A stretch of DNA of 64,000 nucleotides from contig NC_049986.1 in NCBI RefSeq assembly GCF_000003815.2, positions 18,503,918 through 18,567,917 on the forward strand, written 5' to 3'. A program made the position numbers and the translations under genes. Under the pieces are notes generated by a model. The model had not been told where the DNA came from and ran no database searches. It saw only the letters and a list, made by a program, of their open reading frames with translations. The DNA comes from Branchiostoma floridae. Taxonomy: Eukaryota > Chordata > Leptocardii > Amphioxiformes > Branchiostomatidae. Each line of letters opens with the position of its first letter. The stretch's first letter is position 1. Below, piece after piece: positions 12,526 to 22,100 of the stretch.

Positions 12526-14802
12526 TCACACACACACACACACACATACACACACACACACACACATAGATGCATACACATAAAAACACGTACACATCGA
12601 AGTATTGAGAGCGCGCGCGAGAGAGAGAGAAAACATATCTAAGCATTTCATAATCTAAAATCATGTAAGAAAAAAACCCCAAAGCATCTCAAGTCGATGT
12701 GAAATAAGTTTTCATGCTTACTTCTGGATTGCTCTCTTGACCCTGCTCTCCAACCGATGCGCGACAAAGTCTTCCACCACAGAAGCCTCAAAACAGCTGG
12801 AACCTGAAGAGGAAAATAGTATGGGAAAATAATGGGTATAAAAGGGTAAGAGTTAGAATCGAAAATTCACAGAGAAAGGACGACACCTAAGGATTGATCG
12901 TAGTTTAATTTCATTGGGCATGGGCAAGATATCAGGACAATCGGACCATCCGTTTCTCTGGAATACTCGTAAAGTAGCGATGTTCCAACGGACCTGTCAC
13001 AAGAGCATAATTAAATTTCATACAAGCGGTGATGAGATAAACGTCTGCTAGGATCAGGAAAAAAATACTGACACGGCGCCCAAAATCACCATGTTTCATT
13101 GGGACCTCAATGACTACTATTATTCAAAACCGCAAACAAATCCATAAAAAGGATTTTAGATATAGGTGCGATCGCACAAACACAATAAAAACAGTACCCA
13201 GTCGAAGGTGAACTTCCCTCCAGATACAATTATCGGCCAGATCGCAAGGAGCCGCTTTTGTACCAGTGATCATAGAAGACCTGTTCTGCTACCTTAATTC
13301 GTTTTGACCCTCTCGTGTCAATTCAAGAAACCGGTCAGGGCGCTTATAGCTGTTATCTAATCTCCAAGCAGATCCTACGATGCCATAAGATAGTATCAAA
13401 GCCGGCCAAGGAGTATAGCCAGCCAAAGGGAGTCATACGGGCATTTTCTGTAGCAAACACACTCCTAGGCCGGCTTCACTCCTCTGACAGCTTTTGATAC
13501 CATCTTGTGTTACCGTAGGATCTGCTCGGAGATAAGTTGTTATCATCGATGGCCCTGGCACTAGGAGGGTGAATAATGGAGGTCTCCATAGCCAGAGGGG
13601 ACAGACACTTTGCCGCACCTTTCGTGTGGAATGAATGGACCAAGGACGTTGAATGGACCAGCTAACATTTGGCAGGTTTCAGGTCAACTAACTAACTATG
13701 GTAAAATGGGGGTGACGCCTAAACGTGTTTACTATATGGTAGTGTGGGTCTTTACGGGACAAACCATGTTCGAGCGACGAAATATACCCACAACTTATAG
13801 ACTAAAGAATCTATTACTGATAATCTGAAAAAAGAGAAAATATTCTCTAAAATTTAAATAGTATATTCATATGAGGTGCCTAATCTGTAAGATCTGGATG
13901 GTTTTGATCTGATCATTTCGCCTGACTTGTTCACAGTGACATTTGTCTTCCAACCCACACTCTGAGTGCAGATTAACTAAGCCTACACCCAGTATTGCAC
14001 AAGCTAAGATTCTCATAGTCTGTGGCCAATTCTGACACACTACGAACTTTATTGCGCGACAATTGTAACAGGCACAGTGTATGGCAAGTTATACACACAT
14101 AGTAGTTGAACCATTCTTGCAATTTTAAAGAAGTAATCTACTTTCTGACTACCATTAACTATGTTGACTAATACTACAGGTATCGCATTGATAACCATAT
14201 GCTTAAGGAATGTTTAACATTGTACATGTTGCCAACAGCTCTGCATACAATGGCGTTGTACGTACGTTAAACAAAAAATGTTTTCACGTAAAGGGGCATT
14301 TGAAATTGTGAAAAGTACCGACTCTCACAAAAAACAGAAATTACAAACGTCGGCAAATTACGTCCGAATACTAGCTACGTATACGTTCTCACTGACAATT
14401 ATAATTAACGTGAAGTAAAAAGGATGGCACAAAGGATTAACCTAATCTTGATCTTGCAGTTTTTCTTCGTTAAACATATTTGTAGCTCATTGAGGACTGA
14501 TCGAATCACTTATGGCAAAAAATCAACATAGAACAGGGCAACAAAAGTGCGAACTCAAAGCAATGCCGACCCGTTTTGTTTTGGAATGAAGTCTACAGTG
14601 AATTGCTACCAATATTTAACATATAAAACTTTAAAGATTTCTGTAATCAGTTGTTTGAGTACATGTACGAATACTTGCACAGGCTATTCTAGAAACATAT
14701 ATGGGTGTGCCCACCTGAAATCCACACCGCCGTCAGAACCAGGCCCATACAGAACCTCCAACTCTGCCATTCTCGCCTCCCTGGCTTCCTTCGGGAGGAC
14801 AT
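583..14802 (-). CDS. secreted vWA/SEA/EGF multidomain protein (3' end outside window)
   Basis: Twenty exons can be joined with every phase closing (about 867 residues): 14715-14802, 12722-12803, 12237-12367, 11678-11787, 11272-11336, 10492-10637, 9794-10049, 9178-9479, 8433-8542, 7873-7940, 7443-7576, 7034-7137, 6717-6790, 6094-6307, 5580-5643, 5129-5182, 3601-3791, 3210-3354, 1286-1408, 583-723. Exon 1 begins MSSRRKPGRREW and has a basic then hydrophobic run (FCMGLVLTAVWIS) like a signal peptide. Modules in order: a degenerate vWA-like segment, a SEA-like domain (11.8-10.5 kb), a full vWA with a MIDAS-like DGSDN after DLVFLV (10.0-9.2 kb), two more SEA-like domains (8.5-6.1 kb), a beta-rich region with several Cys (5.6-3.2 kb), one EGF (CSAGICGTNANC start) and a calcium-binding EGF starting DIDEC. 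This implies an extracellular matrix or cell-surface adhesive protein. No specific orthologue is recognised. The 9178 donor could instead lie at 9172, and further exons between 1.4 and 3.2 kb cannot be excluded. Confidence 0.8.
1100..1271. mobile_element. hairpin MITE, TA-flanked (copy 1)
   Basis: About 172 bp with inverted ends (ATTTCCAGGCAGAT at left, ATCTGCTTGGAGAT at right) and inner arms with AAGATAGTATCAAAG opposite CTTTTGATACTATC. A TA lies immediately outside each end, as expected for a Tc1/mariner-type target duplication. The same family is at 8244, 13360, 32764 and 50352. It sits in an intron of the vWA/SEA/EGF gene. Confidence 0.8.
1775..1930. repeat. degenerate short tandem repeat (about 25-30 bp unit)
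   Basis: Repeated variants of GAGACAATCTTTAGATTTTTC follow one another with substitutions. It is intronic and non-coding. Confidence 0.6.
1940..3200. other. intron without recognisable gene
   Basis: AT-rich sequence between two exons of the vWA/SEA/EGF gene. A fragment near 2412-2462 shares the CTCTACCAG end of the second hairpin family. Open frames here have no domain signature and no splice context. Confidence 0.5.
4600..5060. repeat. degenerate TG-rich minisatellite
   Basis: Variants of TACACGTCAGAGTTA followed by GTTTGTGTTTTTGTGT recur at loose spacing of about 45-60 bp on the plus strand. It lies in an intron of the minus-strand gene and no coding frame is conserved. Confidence 0.5.
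6395..6580. mobile_element. hairpin element, family 2 (copy 1)
   Basis: Inverted sequences are GAAATTGGTC at left against GGCCAATTTCTACCAT at right, with an inner AGGAGTTAGC / GCTAACTCCT pair. It resembles 12076-12222 and is probably a non-autonomous DNA element in an intron. Confidence 0.55.
8020..8105. repeat. (CA)n/(CG)n microsatellite
   Basis: Alternating purine-pyrimidine tract: CA, then a pure CG core of about 20 bp, then CA again. Intronic. Confidence 0.9.
8244..8413. mobile_element. hairpin MITE, TA-flanked (copy 2)
   Basis: Starts ATCTCCAAGCAGATC and ends GCATGGAGAT, with TA directly outside both ends. Inner arms include ATCATAAGCTTGGGAAG against its complement. It lies 19 bp downstream of an exon donor (8433) of the vWA/SEA/EGF gene. 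Confidence 0.85.
10075..10330. repeat. (GAATGAGT)-like tetra/octanucleotide repeat
   Basis: Imperfect repetition of GAAT, GAGT and GTGA units. It explains the long antisense open frames across this stretch. It lies just upstream (on the minus strand) of the vWA exon that starts at 10049. Confidence 0.8.
12076..12222. mobile_element. hairpin element, family 2 (copy 2)
   Basis: Left TACCAGGCTCCACAGG and ATTAGAAATTGGCC pair with right GGCCAATTTCTACTAT and AGAACCTGGTA, giving a near-complete hairpin. It ends 15 bp from the exon at 12237. Confidence 0.65.
12487..12572. repeat. (CA)n microsatellite
   Basis: Nearly uninterrupted CA dinucleotides in an intron. The antisense open frames rich in Cys and Val here come from the repeat. 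Confidence 0.9.
13094..13175. repeat. dispersed repeat fragment (pair with 20437)
   Basis: TTGGGACCTCAATG followed by CAAACAAATCCATAAAAAG is closely matched at 20437-20510. Two copies in unrelated introns point to a transposon remnant of unknown type. Confidence 0.5.
13360..13533. mobile_element. hairpin MITE, TA-flanked (copy 3)
   Basis: Begins ATCTCCAAGCAGATCC after a TA and ends GATCTGCTCGGAGAT. The inner arms (AGATAGTATCAAAG against CTTTTGATACCATC) match copy 1 closely, including the CACTCCTAGG core. The right-hand TA has decayed to AA. Confidence 0.85.
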
Positions 14803-14819
14803 GCCGACCCCTGTCCTAA

Positions 14820-16820
14820 AAACAACGTTTTCTTATACCCGCACAACGATTTTGCCAGGGTAGAATTGTGAAGACTGCAGAAGGACAGGCACAAAACACC
14901 CCAATGTTGTCTGTTCTTTGGGTGGGTCTCTAAAATGTACGATAATTACCCGGCAGAGCGTCAAAAGTGGTCGGACGGGGGAGAGTATAGCTTCAGGGGT
15001 CCGACTGCGACTGGTAAAAGGACAGTATCATGACCTCCAAACGAACGAGTTGCCATTAGGACATGGTCACAATGTTATTAAGTACAATCGGTTTAATAGA
15101 GCTAAATGTAGGCATTCTTGGCTGTGTCGTACACACTTTAATCTTGTGACGGATATGGTTGACACAGATCCTTGATGGTTCTGTCATGCCAAGACTACTG
15201 GTTGGATGAATTTCTTCAGATGTCCTATTTTAACACATACGCCCTGCAGTTACAGAACAAGCCAAAATCTTTCACACTTACAGGCAAAAAAGTCTACCTA
15301 AAGGGAACTTAACATCAAAGCATGTCTAGGACAACAAGAGTTCGGAGACCTCATACCTCCATAAAATATTCTGATTATGCAAATGACTTGAACATCTGCA
15401 TAATTTATGCTTGGTTATGTACACCTTTAAATAACTTACAATAAGTCACAATGTTGACAATCCAATCATTTACTACATGTACGTAGGTGAATTAGGACAC
15501 TTTCACATTAATTATGCAAATCAGGGGCTTATTTGCATAATTTGTATCTGCTAATCTTCCACCTGCCACAAATTGCATATGTTACTAGTACAAACACCGG
15601 ACGTTCTGCTGCAGTACCAAGCTAATGACCTTTGTCCTTTAAAAGCCTACCTAAAACATCACAACAGTCCATTCAGACGTCACTCTGAAGATATGCCGAC
15701 TAAAATATCTGGAAACACAAAGACACAAACACATAAAATGCATATCATTACCTCCACTTTTATGTCCGTAATAATCAATATTATCATATAGCCAGATGGA
15801 GTTGGCCAATCAGAGGCCAGTGGTCAGTTATTAGAATAACCGACCACTTTTTGGACCGCACCATTATACAGGGGGCAGTCATGAATTTTTTTGTGTACTG
15901 TTGTTTGTGTGTAAACCATGCATAACTGTCAAAAATATTATGATTGATTGGTTATGTTAATTGGGGCTCCACATGGGGAATATATCGATACTTGAAAAGG
16001 AATTATGCTGATTTTACACATTTTCATTATTGCTTTCTAACGTGATGAAGCCGGTACCTTCCTAAATCACTTTGTATATACGTACTTTGTCGTGCCCATG
16101 TGAAAAGGCTCTGCATGGGGGGGGGGGGGGGTTACCAGGACTCCACTTAATAGTTTGTATTGCAAATAAGCCACATGTTGATGCTGATATGCTATCTCAC
16201 AAACAGATGATTAGTTAAAATTATTAGTTAAATGATGATGATGAAATGGTTTAATGGTTTGTATTATATATACACACTATTGTACAATATATATATTGCA
16301 AATGTATTTTTATGTAATGTATTAAAGTGTTTATTTGTTATAAAGGAATTTGTGTGAAATAACTGTCAGTTGGATAGGCTATATGATAATAACGTTAATG
16401 CCCCGCCTTAACCTCGGTGTATATGGTGAGATANNNNNNNNNNNNNNNNNNNNNNNNNNNNNNNNNNNNNNNNNNNNNNNNNNNNNNNNNNNNNNNNNNN
16501 NNNNNNNNNNNNNNNNNNNNNNNNNNNNNNNNNTCCCTAGCGGCAACATGGAACAGAGGCCCCTTACCCTTGTATAGTGACAACTTTTTAAACGTATTCT
16601 TGAATTGTCTTGACTGTTTATATTATGACTGTGCTACTTAAGAGTCGAGTATAGTCTTCCCAAATTTCTTGCACCTACAGCAAGCTGGGACGCGCTGGCC
16701 CGAACCCAACTATACACCGTACCCGGATTCGACAACACTTTAGAGTTAGCAAAATGTTATCATTACCTATTCCGTACTTTTATCAACCATCTTGAAACGC
16801 AGACGAATGTCGCTCATTAA
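14820..16820. other. intergenic stretch, no gene seen
   Basis: AT-rich sequence between the divergently transcribed vWA/SEA/EGF gene and the galactosyltransferase gene. It includes a poly-G run near 16117 and a scaffold gap. Promoters of both genes probably lie here, but no specific element could be assigned. Confidence 0.5.
16434..16533. other. assembly gap (100 N)
   Basis: Exactly 100 N, a conventional scaffold-gap placeholder, so the true distance is unknown. Confidence 0.98.
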
Positions 16821-16828
16821 TTGTTAAC

Positions 16829-17887
16829 ATGTGGGAATCAAGATTGGGGTGTCTTCTTGTCCTACAAGTTTTCGGCACCCTCAGCTTGTTAACGTACCTG
16901 CATTTGGTGAAGACGTCAGGGGAAAGGAATCCAGAAACGTTACAGACAAGATTGAGGGCGAAAAAACTTTATGCTGATGTCAAATCCAGTGGGGAATGGA
17001 GCCCCTCTATGAAGGTTGCTGTCTTGGTGACGACGTCGAGTAAAATGGATCCTGAGACATTACATAAAACTTTAAACCCTTATAGAAACGTACGGGCCGG
17101 TGGCAAATGGAGTCCCGCTGGAAACCGGTCCAGCTCCTCTGAGAAAGTCGCCATCTTGGTGACGTACAAAGACAGAGAGGAACACCTTAAGATATTTCTC
17201 CGGCACATGCACCCGTTTCTCCAACGGCAGGGGCTCGATTACGCCATTTACGTCATAGAACAACATGGCGAGGAACAGAAGTTCTGCAAAGGGTTGCTCT
17301 ACAACGTCGGCTTCACGGAAGCATTGAAGGACGACCCTACCTACAACTGCTTCATCTTCCACGACGTCGATCTCATTCCCGAAGACGTCAGAAATCTGTA
17401 CACCTGTAGAAAGTCCCCCTTTCACCTGTCGGTGGCTATTGATAAGTTCGAGTACAAGTTGCCGTATGTGACGCTTTTTGGCGGAGTTTCAGCCCTGACG
17501 AAGGCACATTATGAACTGCTGAACGGTTACTCCAACTTGTACTGTGGATGGGGAGGGGAGGATGACGACATGACTCGCCGAATGTTCAAACACAAGTTGA
17601 GGCTTTCGCGTCCGGATAAAGACTTTGCAAGATACAAGATGCTGGCTCACAGTCGCAACCGTACTACGGACGACAATCCCGCCAGGTACTATCTTCTAAG
17701 TACTGGAGTTAGCAGGGCTGACACAGACGGTCTGACGGATTTACAGGCAGCCAACTACAGTGTAACTTCAGTAACTCACAAGGAGCTGTACACTCACATC
17801 TTAGTAAACATTACAAAGAGAAGACCTATAAAGTTTGGTAACCCCCATAAACTGAACAAGACAAAAATCCACCATAGAAGAATGTGA
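16829..17887 (+). CDS. beta-1,4-galactosyltransferase, intronless
   Basis: 352 residues in one exon. A type II membrane topology is expected for a Golgi enzyme: residues 7-26 (GCLLVLQVFGTLSLLTYLHL) form the signal anchor. The catalytic domain follows the B4GALT family pattern: KVAILVTYKDREEHL (106-120), YNVGFTEALKD, the metal-binding DVD at 179-181 within FHDVDLIP, FGGVSAL, and GWGGEDDDM (240-248), the family signature for UDP-galactose and acceptor binding. Length is typical. Unusually, the stem contains a partial copy of the domain start: PETL...GEWSP..KVAVLVT (35-68) precedes PETL...GKWSP..KVAILVT (75-112). Vertebrate B4GALT genes are multi-exon, so the lack of introns suggests a retrocopy or a lineage with lost introns. 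The acceptor sugar cannot be told from the sequence. Confidence 0.93.
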   Translation: MWESRLGCLLVLQVFGTLSLLTYLHLVKTSGERNPETLQTRLRAKKLYADVKSSGEWSPSMKVAVLVTTSSKMDPETLHKTLNPYRNVRAGGKWSPAGNRSSSSEKVAILVTYKDREEHLKIFLRHMHPFLQRQGLDYAIYVIEQHGEEQKFCKGLLYNVGFTEALKDDPTYNCFIFHDVDLIPEDVRNLYTCRKSPFHLSVAIDKFEYKLPYVTLFGGVSALTKAHYELLNGYSNLYCGWGGEDDDMTRRMFKHKLRLSRPDKDFARYKMLAHSRNRTTDDNPARYYLLSTGVSRADTDGLTDLQAANYSVTSVTHKELYTHILVNITKRRPIKFGNPHKLNKTKIHHRRM

Positions 17888-17904
17888 TTTCAACCGATTC
17901 ATTT

Positions 17905-18085
17905 GAGCAAAAATACCGCGGACATATAGAAAAACACAAACTTTCGATATTTTGGGGGTTTCTGGTTAGCAAAGCCTGAATTAAAAAAGGTTAATGATAC
18001 CGTCAAAAATATGAACGTACCTGATGGATTTTGAGGCTGAAAAAATAAACGTACCGGTACGTTTATTCGGTACGTTTATTTAAAG
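17905..18085. mobile_element. fragment of the 1.47 kb TIR element family
   Basis: Starts a few bases after the galactosyltransferase stop codon. TTGAGCAAAAATACCGCGGACATA and the following GGTTAGCAAAGCC match the inside of the element at 25084-25168 in reverse orientation, and AATAAACGTACC matches its terminal repeat. An AATAAA at 18044-18049 lies inside it and could serve as the gene's polyadenylation signal (inference). Confidence 0.65.
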
Positions 18086-18089
18086 TGTA

Positions 18090-19111
18090 CAGTACAATAT
18101 GACTATAGTGCTAGCATAAACTCAAAACCACCATGAACACTCCATTTTCTCCTTAATTACCATGTAATAAAATTGCAGTGAAATGAAAGGCATTTCAAGG
18201 ATTGTATTTACATGTTACAATTCGATTAAGTACCAAACACACAAAATATGTCAAGCTTTAACTCTACATCTTTGTATATCATATGATACAAATCAATGCT
18301 ATTGCAACCTTTAGGTTATATATGAATATTGCTTTAAAATCACTCTTGCAAAATGTCTCTTAATAGTTCAACAATTACATAAAATAACAGGAATAAAAGC
18401 TTGAAATTTGTTACCATATAAAGTTTGACACATCAGTTTTAACGTACCATGGTTTGTAAAGTCTTTAGCTTCATAGCTACAGTAATAATAAATTGATGAA
18501 CATTCCTTGAACAAAGTACATGTATAGTATATATACAGTGTATCTATTTTCTACAAGAAAACGCTTTATACAAATGGTTAAGCCAAGCAGAAAATGATCC
18601 CTCAACTGGAGGCAGAAACAGGGTCACAAAAGCAAACTGTACGAAGCCTGGCTTCCTTTGCAGCAGTTCTAGGAGTATGGGCCTTTGCCTTTTTTGGGCA
18701 CTGCTGATTCCCAAAATGTAGAGAACCTAGCTCATATATTATAGAAAATCATAAGTCAGCATTCCCTCTAAAAAATGAATGCCAGTGCTCCTAGAACTCT
18801 GCAAAGGAGACCACAGAATCCTAGCAGTCAGAATATTTTTACATGCTTTCCCTTCTTCATTCTATAACAGGTTTCTAATTTCTATAGCAAATGTGCTGAA
18901 ATGTTGCACAAAATCTTCACAAAGTTCTTGTCATCATTTGGGACATCTTCAGTAACCATGAGAAGTAATCCTGATCCGTCAATGAAGGTTAGACATTCAG
19001 GTAATAAGATACGCCAAAAAGCAGTTACCCAGTTATCTTTGCACATCAATTCACAGCTAAGATATAAGAACCCTCTCCAGCAATATTTCTTTTTGGCATT
19101 ATCCTTATCAC
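18090..19111. other. AT-rich tail region between converging genes
   Basis: Lies between the 3' ends of the plus-strand galactosyltransferase and the minus-strand TRIM gene. No gene is seen. It probably contains the 3' untranslated region of the TRIM gene. Confidence 0.45.
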
Positions 19112-22100
19112 TCAGAGTTTGACGAAGGCTTCCAAGATGACCCGTCCATCATTGACCAGTCCACAACCTGGCTTCTCCAGCTCCTGGAATCAAGTAAACA
19201 GAGCTGAAAAAACTGACATTTAGTTTTAACCCATCATTCATCTGTTCAGAACCTTGCAGAGCCTAGTGGCACTTTGGGCATCAAGGTTCCTTTTGATTCT
19301 GTTTCTGTAGCATGGGATATTTTTGCAGGGAAGGGTTGCAGTAAAATGGATATGACGGTTGCTAATATGAAATCTGTAACAATGGCTGTGACATATTTTT
19401 CAGTGTGCATTAGAGTTTAAACATCCTAAAATCATGATTATTATGTTATAGAATTGATCTCAAGTCACTGACCTGAAGTGCGATGAATTCTGACCATCCT
19501 TTGTTAGCGTGCTGTGCATCATATCGATGTCTTAACCCTGGACAAAAACAAACAAAAAACTGAACATCATGGTCCCGAGTGTTATAAAACAATGAAAAAT
19601 CACCAAGTATGTGGGTCAATAATTGCAGGCAAATACTAACACTCTAACAGTAAGGCTAACATCTGGACTTACATTTCTGGAACATCTGGCCTCGCGCTTC
19701 TTGTGGAAGAATTCGAAGCTGTGTTGCTACAGTCAAAGACCAGGCACTGATGGAGATATATATATCAAATTCAAAAACAAGCTTCTCAATAAAAGGCATG
19801 AGAAAGATACTGTTTATGTTTGACATACAGTTGTTGTACGATTCACTGAAATACAAGCTAATATAGTGGCTAGTTGGACAACTCTATATGTAAACTATGT
19901 ATGTCAGCCAAACCAATGAAAAAAAAAAGTATGGCAAAAAAGGGAAGAGATCTCAAACCAGTTTAGCTCACTGAAGAGGTAATCTTCCACTGGTTGTGTC
20001 AGAGCAGACATACAGTGTTTACAGGACTGGTTCATTATACCCTGAGCATTTTTCAAAAAGTACAATGAACACTTGAACAAGGAATCTTGTCCTGTCCTAA
20101 GGACCATGACCATTTCCAGTAATGTCACGACTCCAACTCCCAAACTCTTGGTCCAGGGGCAAGGACGCTTCACCACTGGAGTATTAACGCTTATGTCTAA
20201 TCTGCAGCTTACCCCTGGCCATCTGTTCTACCCAAACACTGTAGGAACACGGAGAGGAATCTCCTCTGCCCACCGTCCCCTGCAGACAGCTTGTTTTCTA
20301 TCAGAAGTCTCCTGTGGTTGGGGAAAAGAACATGGAATAAAACAGCTGATCACATCAGAGTTTGTCATGTGGACTAATGTGATTGGTTTTTCTGCATCAA
20401 GTGAAAATATTGCTACAGTGCCAAAATCATTATGCATCAATGGGACCTCAATAGCATACGCAACTGAACTTCAAACAAATCCATCAAAAAGATCTTGAGT
20501 TACAGGTACGAAAACACAGACAGAAACAACACCTCACAGAGCAAAAAATACCACAAACAGAACATCTGCTTCAGTACCACAGACAGCTGCCAAGAGGCCC
20601 GTAATTAAACTACAATGTTTGTAAACAGGCTCCAGGTAGAATAGTGTGAAACTTACTAGTGTAACACTAATGGAGAATGCAAATAAAACACACAAACAGG
20701 CCCTACCACTCTAGTGCCTGCCACACCACGGCTGAGCTGTAGCGTCTCTTCCCCACCGGCCCCGTGCTGAAGTCCACCAGGCTGATGGAGGCACGGATGG
20801 TCAGCTCTGCACTGCTCGAGTCTGGGGACAGCAACAGGGGAAAGCTCATAGTCTTAAAGGGGAGCAAAACTGAAAATTATAAAGCCTATTAAACTATGCT
20901 AAACAAACCCCAAAGTCATGTTCTTAGGCCTAAGAAAAATGTTGTGTTTCCTGACCTACCCTTGAAAAACCTGCCAACCCTAGCCTTTTTTGGGTGGGCA
21001 GTTAGTCATATAGTTTCCAGCTAGAATTTTTATTCAGCCTGCTACCTACTCAGGTAAAAAAAACTGCTTGTACCAAGGAGCTTTTATCAAAAGCTTGATA
21101 AAAGCTTCTTGCTTGTAATATCTAATGAAGGATAAATAAATGCACAAAATTAAAGCGACAAATATCATATGGCGAAAAAATTTGAGATAAAGATGAACTT
21201 ATTTATGAGTAAAGATAAAATTGTCACCATGTGAGAGCTCCATGCCCTGTAGGGTCTGTAAGGTGGGTCTGAAGTCTACACACTTGGACAGGGAGGTGTG
21301 TCTTACCATGTGAGAGCTCCATGCCCTGTAGGGTCTGTAAGGCAGGTCTGAAGTCTACACACTTGGACAGGGAGGTGTACCTTACCATGTGAGAGCTCCA
21401 TGACAGGGAGGTGTGCCTTACCATGTGAGAGCTCCATACCCTGCAGTGTCTGTAAGGTTGGACAGGGAGGTGTACCTTACCATGTGCGAGCTCCATGCCC
21501 TGTAGGGTCAGTAAGGTTGGACAGGGAGGTGTGCCTTACCATGTGAGAGCTCCATGCCCTGTAGGGTCTGTAAGGCAGGTCTGACGTCCACACACTTGGA
21601 CAGGGAGGTGTGCCTTACCATGTGAGAGCTCCATGCCCTGCAGTGTCTGTAATGCAGGTCTGAAGTTAACACACTTAGACAGGGAGGTGTGCCTTACCAT
21701 GTGAGAGCTCCATGCCCTGCAGTGTCTGTAAGGTTGGACAGGGAGGTGTGCCTTACCATGTGAGAGCTCCATGCCCTGTAGTGTCTGTAAGGTCTGAAGT
21801 CTACACACTTGGACAGGGAGGTGTGCCTTACCATGTGAGAGCTCCATGCCCTGTAGGGTCTGTAAGGTTGGACAGGGAGGTGTGCCTTACCATGTGAGAG
21901 CTCCATGCCCTGTAGTGTCTGTAAGGTTGGACAGGGAGGTGTGCCTTACCATGTGAGAGCTCCATGAAACCGTTACCATGTGAGAGCTCCATGCCCTGCA
22001 GTGTCTGTAAGGTTGGACAGGGAGGTGTACCTTACCATGTGAGAGCTCCATGCCCTGTAGGGTCTGTAAGGTTGGACAGGGAGGTGTGCCTTACCATGTG

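Noticed and set aside
12300-12682. Cys/Val-rich minus-strand frames
   Set aside because: They are translations of the (CA)n microsatellite.
20073-20498. 141-codon plus-strand frame
   Set aside because: Lies antisense in a TRIM intron and runs into a dispersed repeat also found at 13094; no domain is visible.
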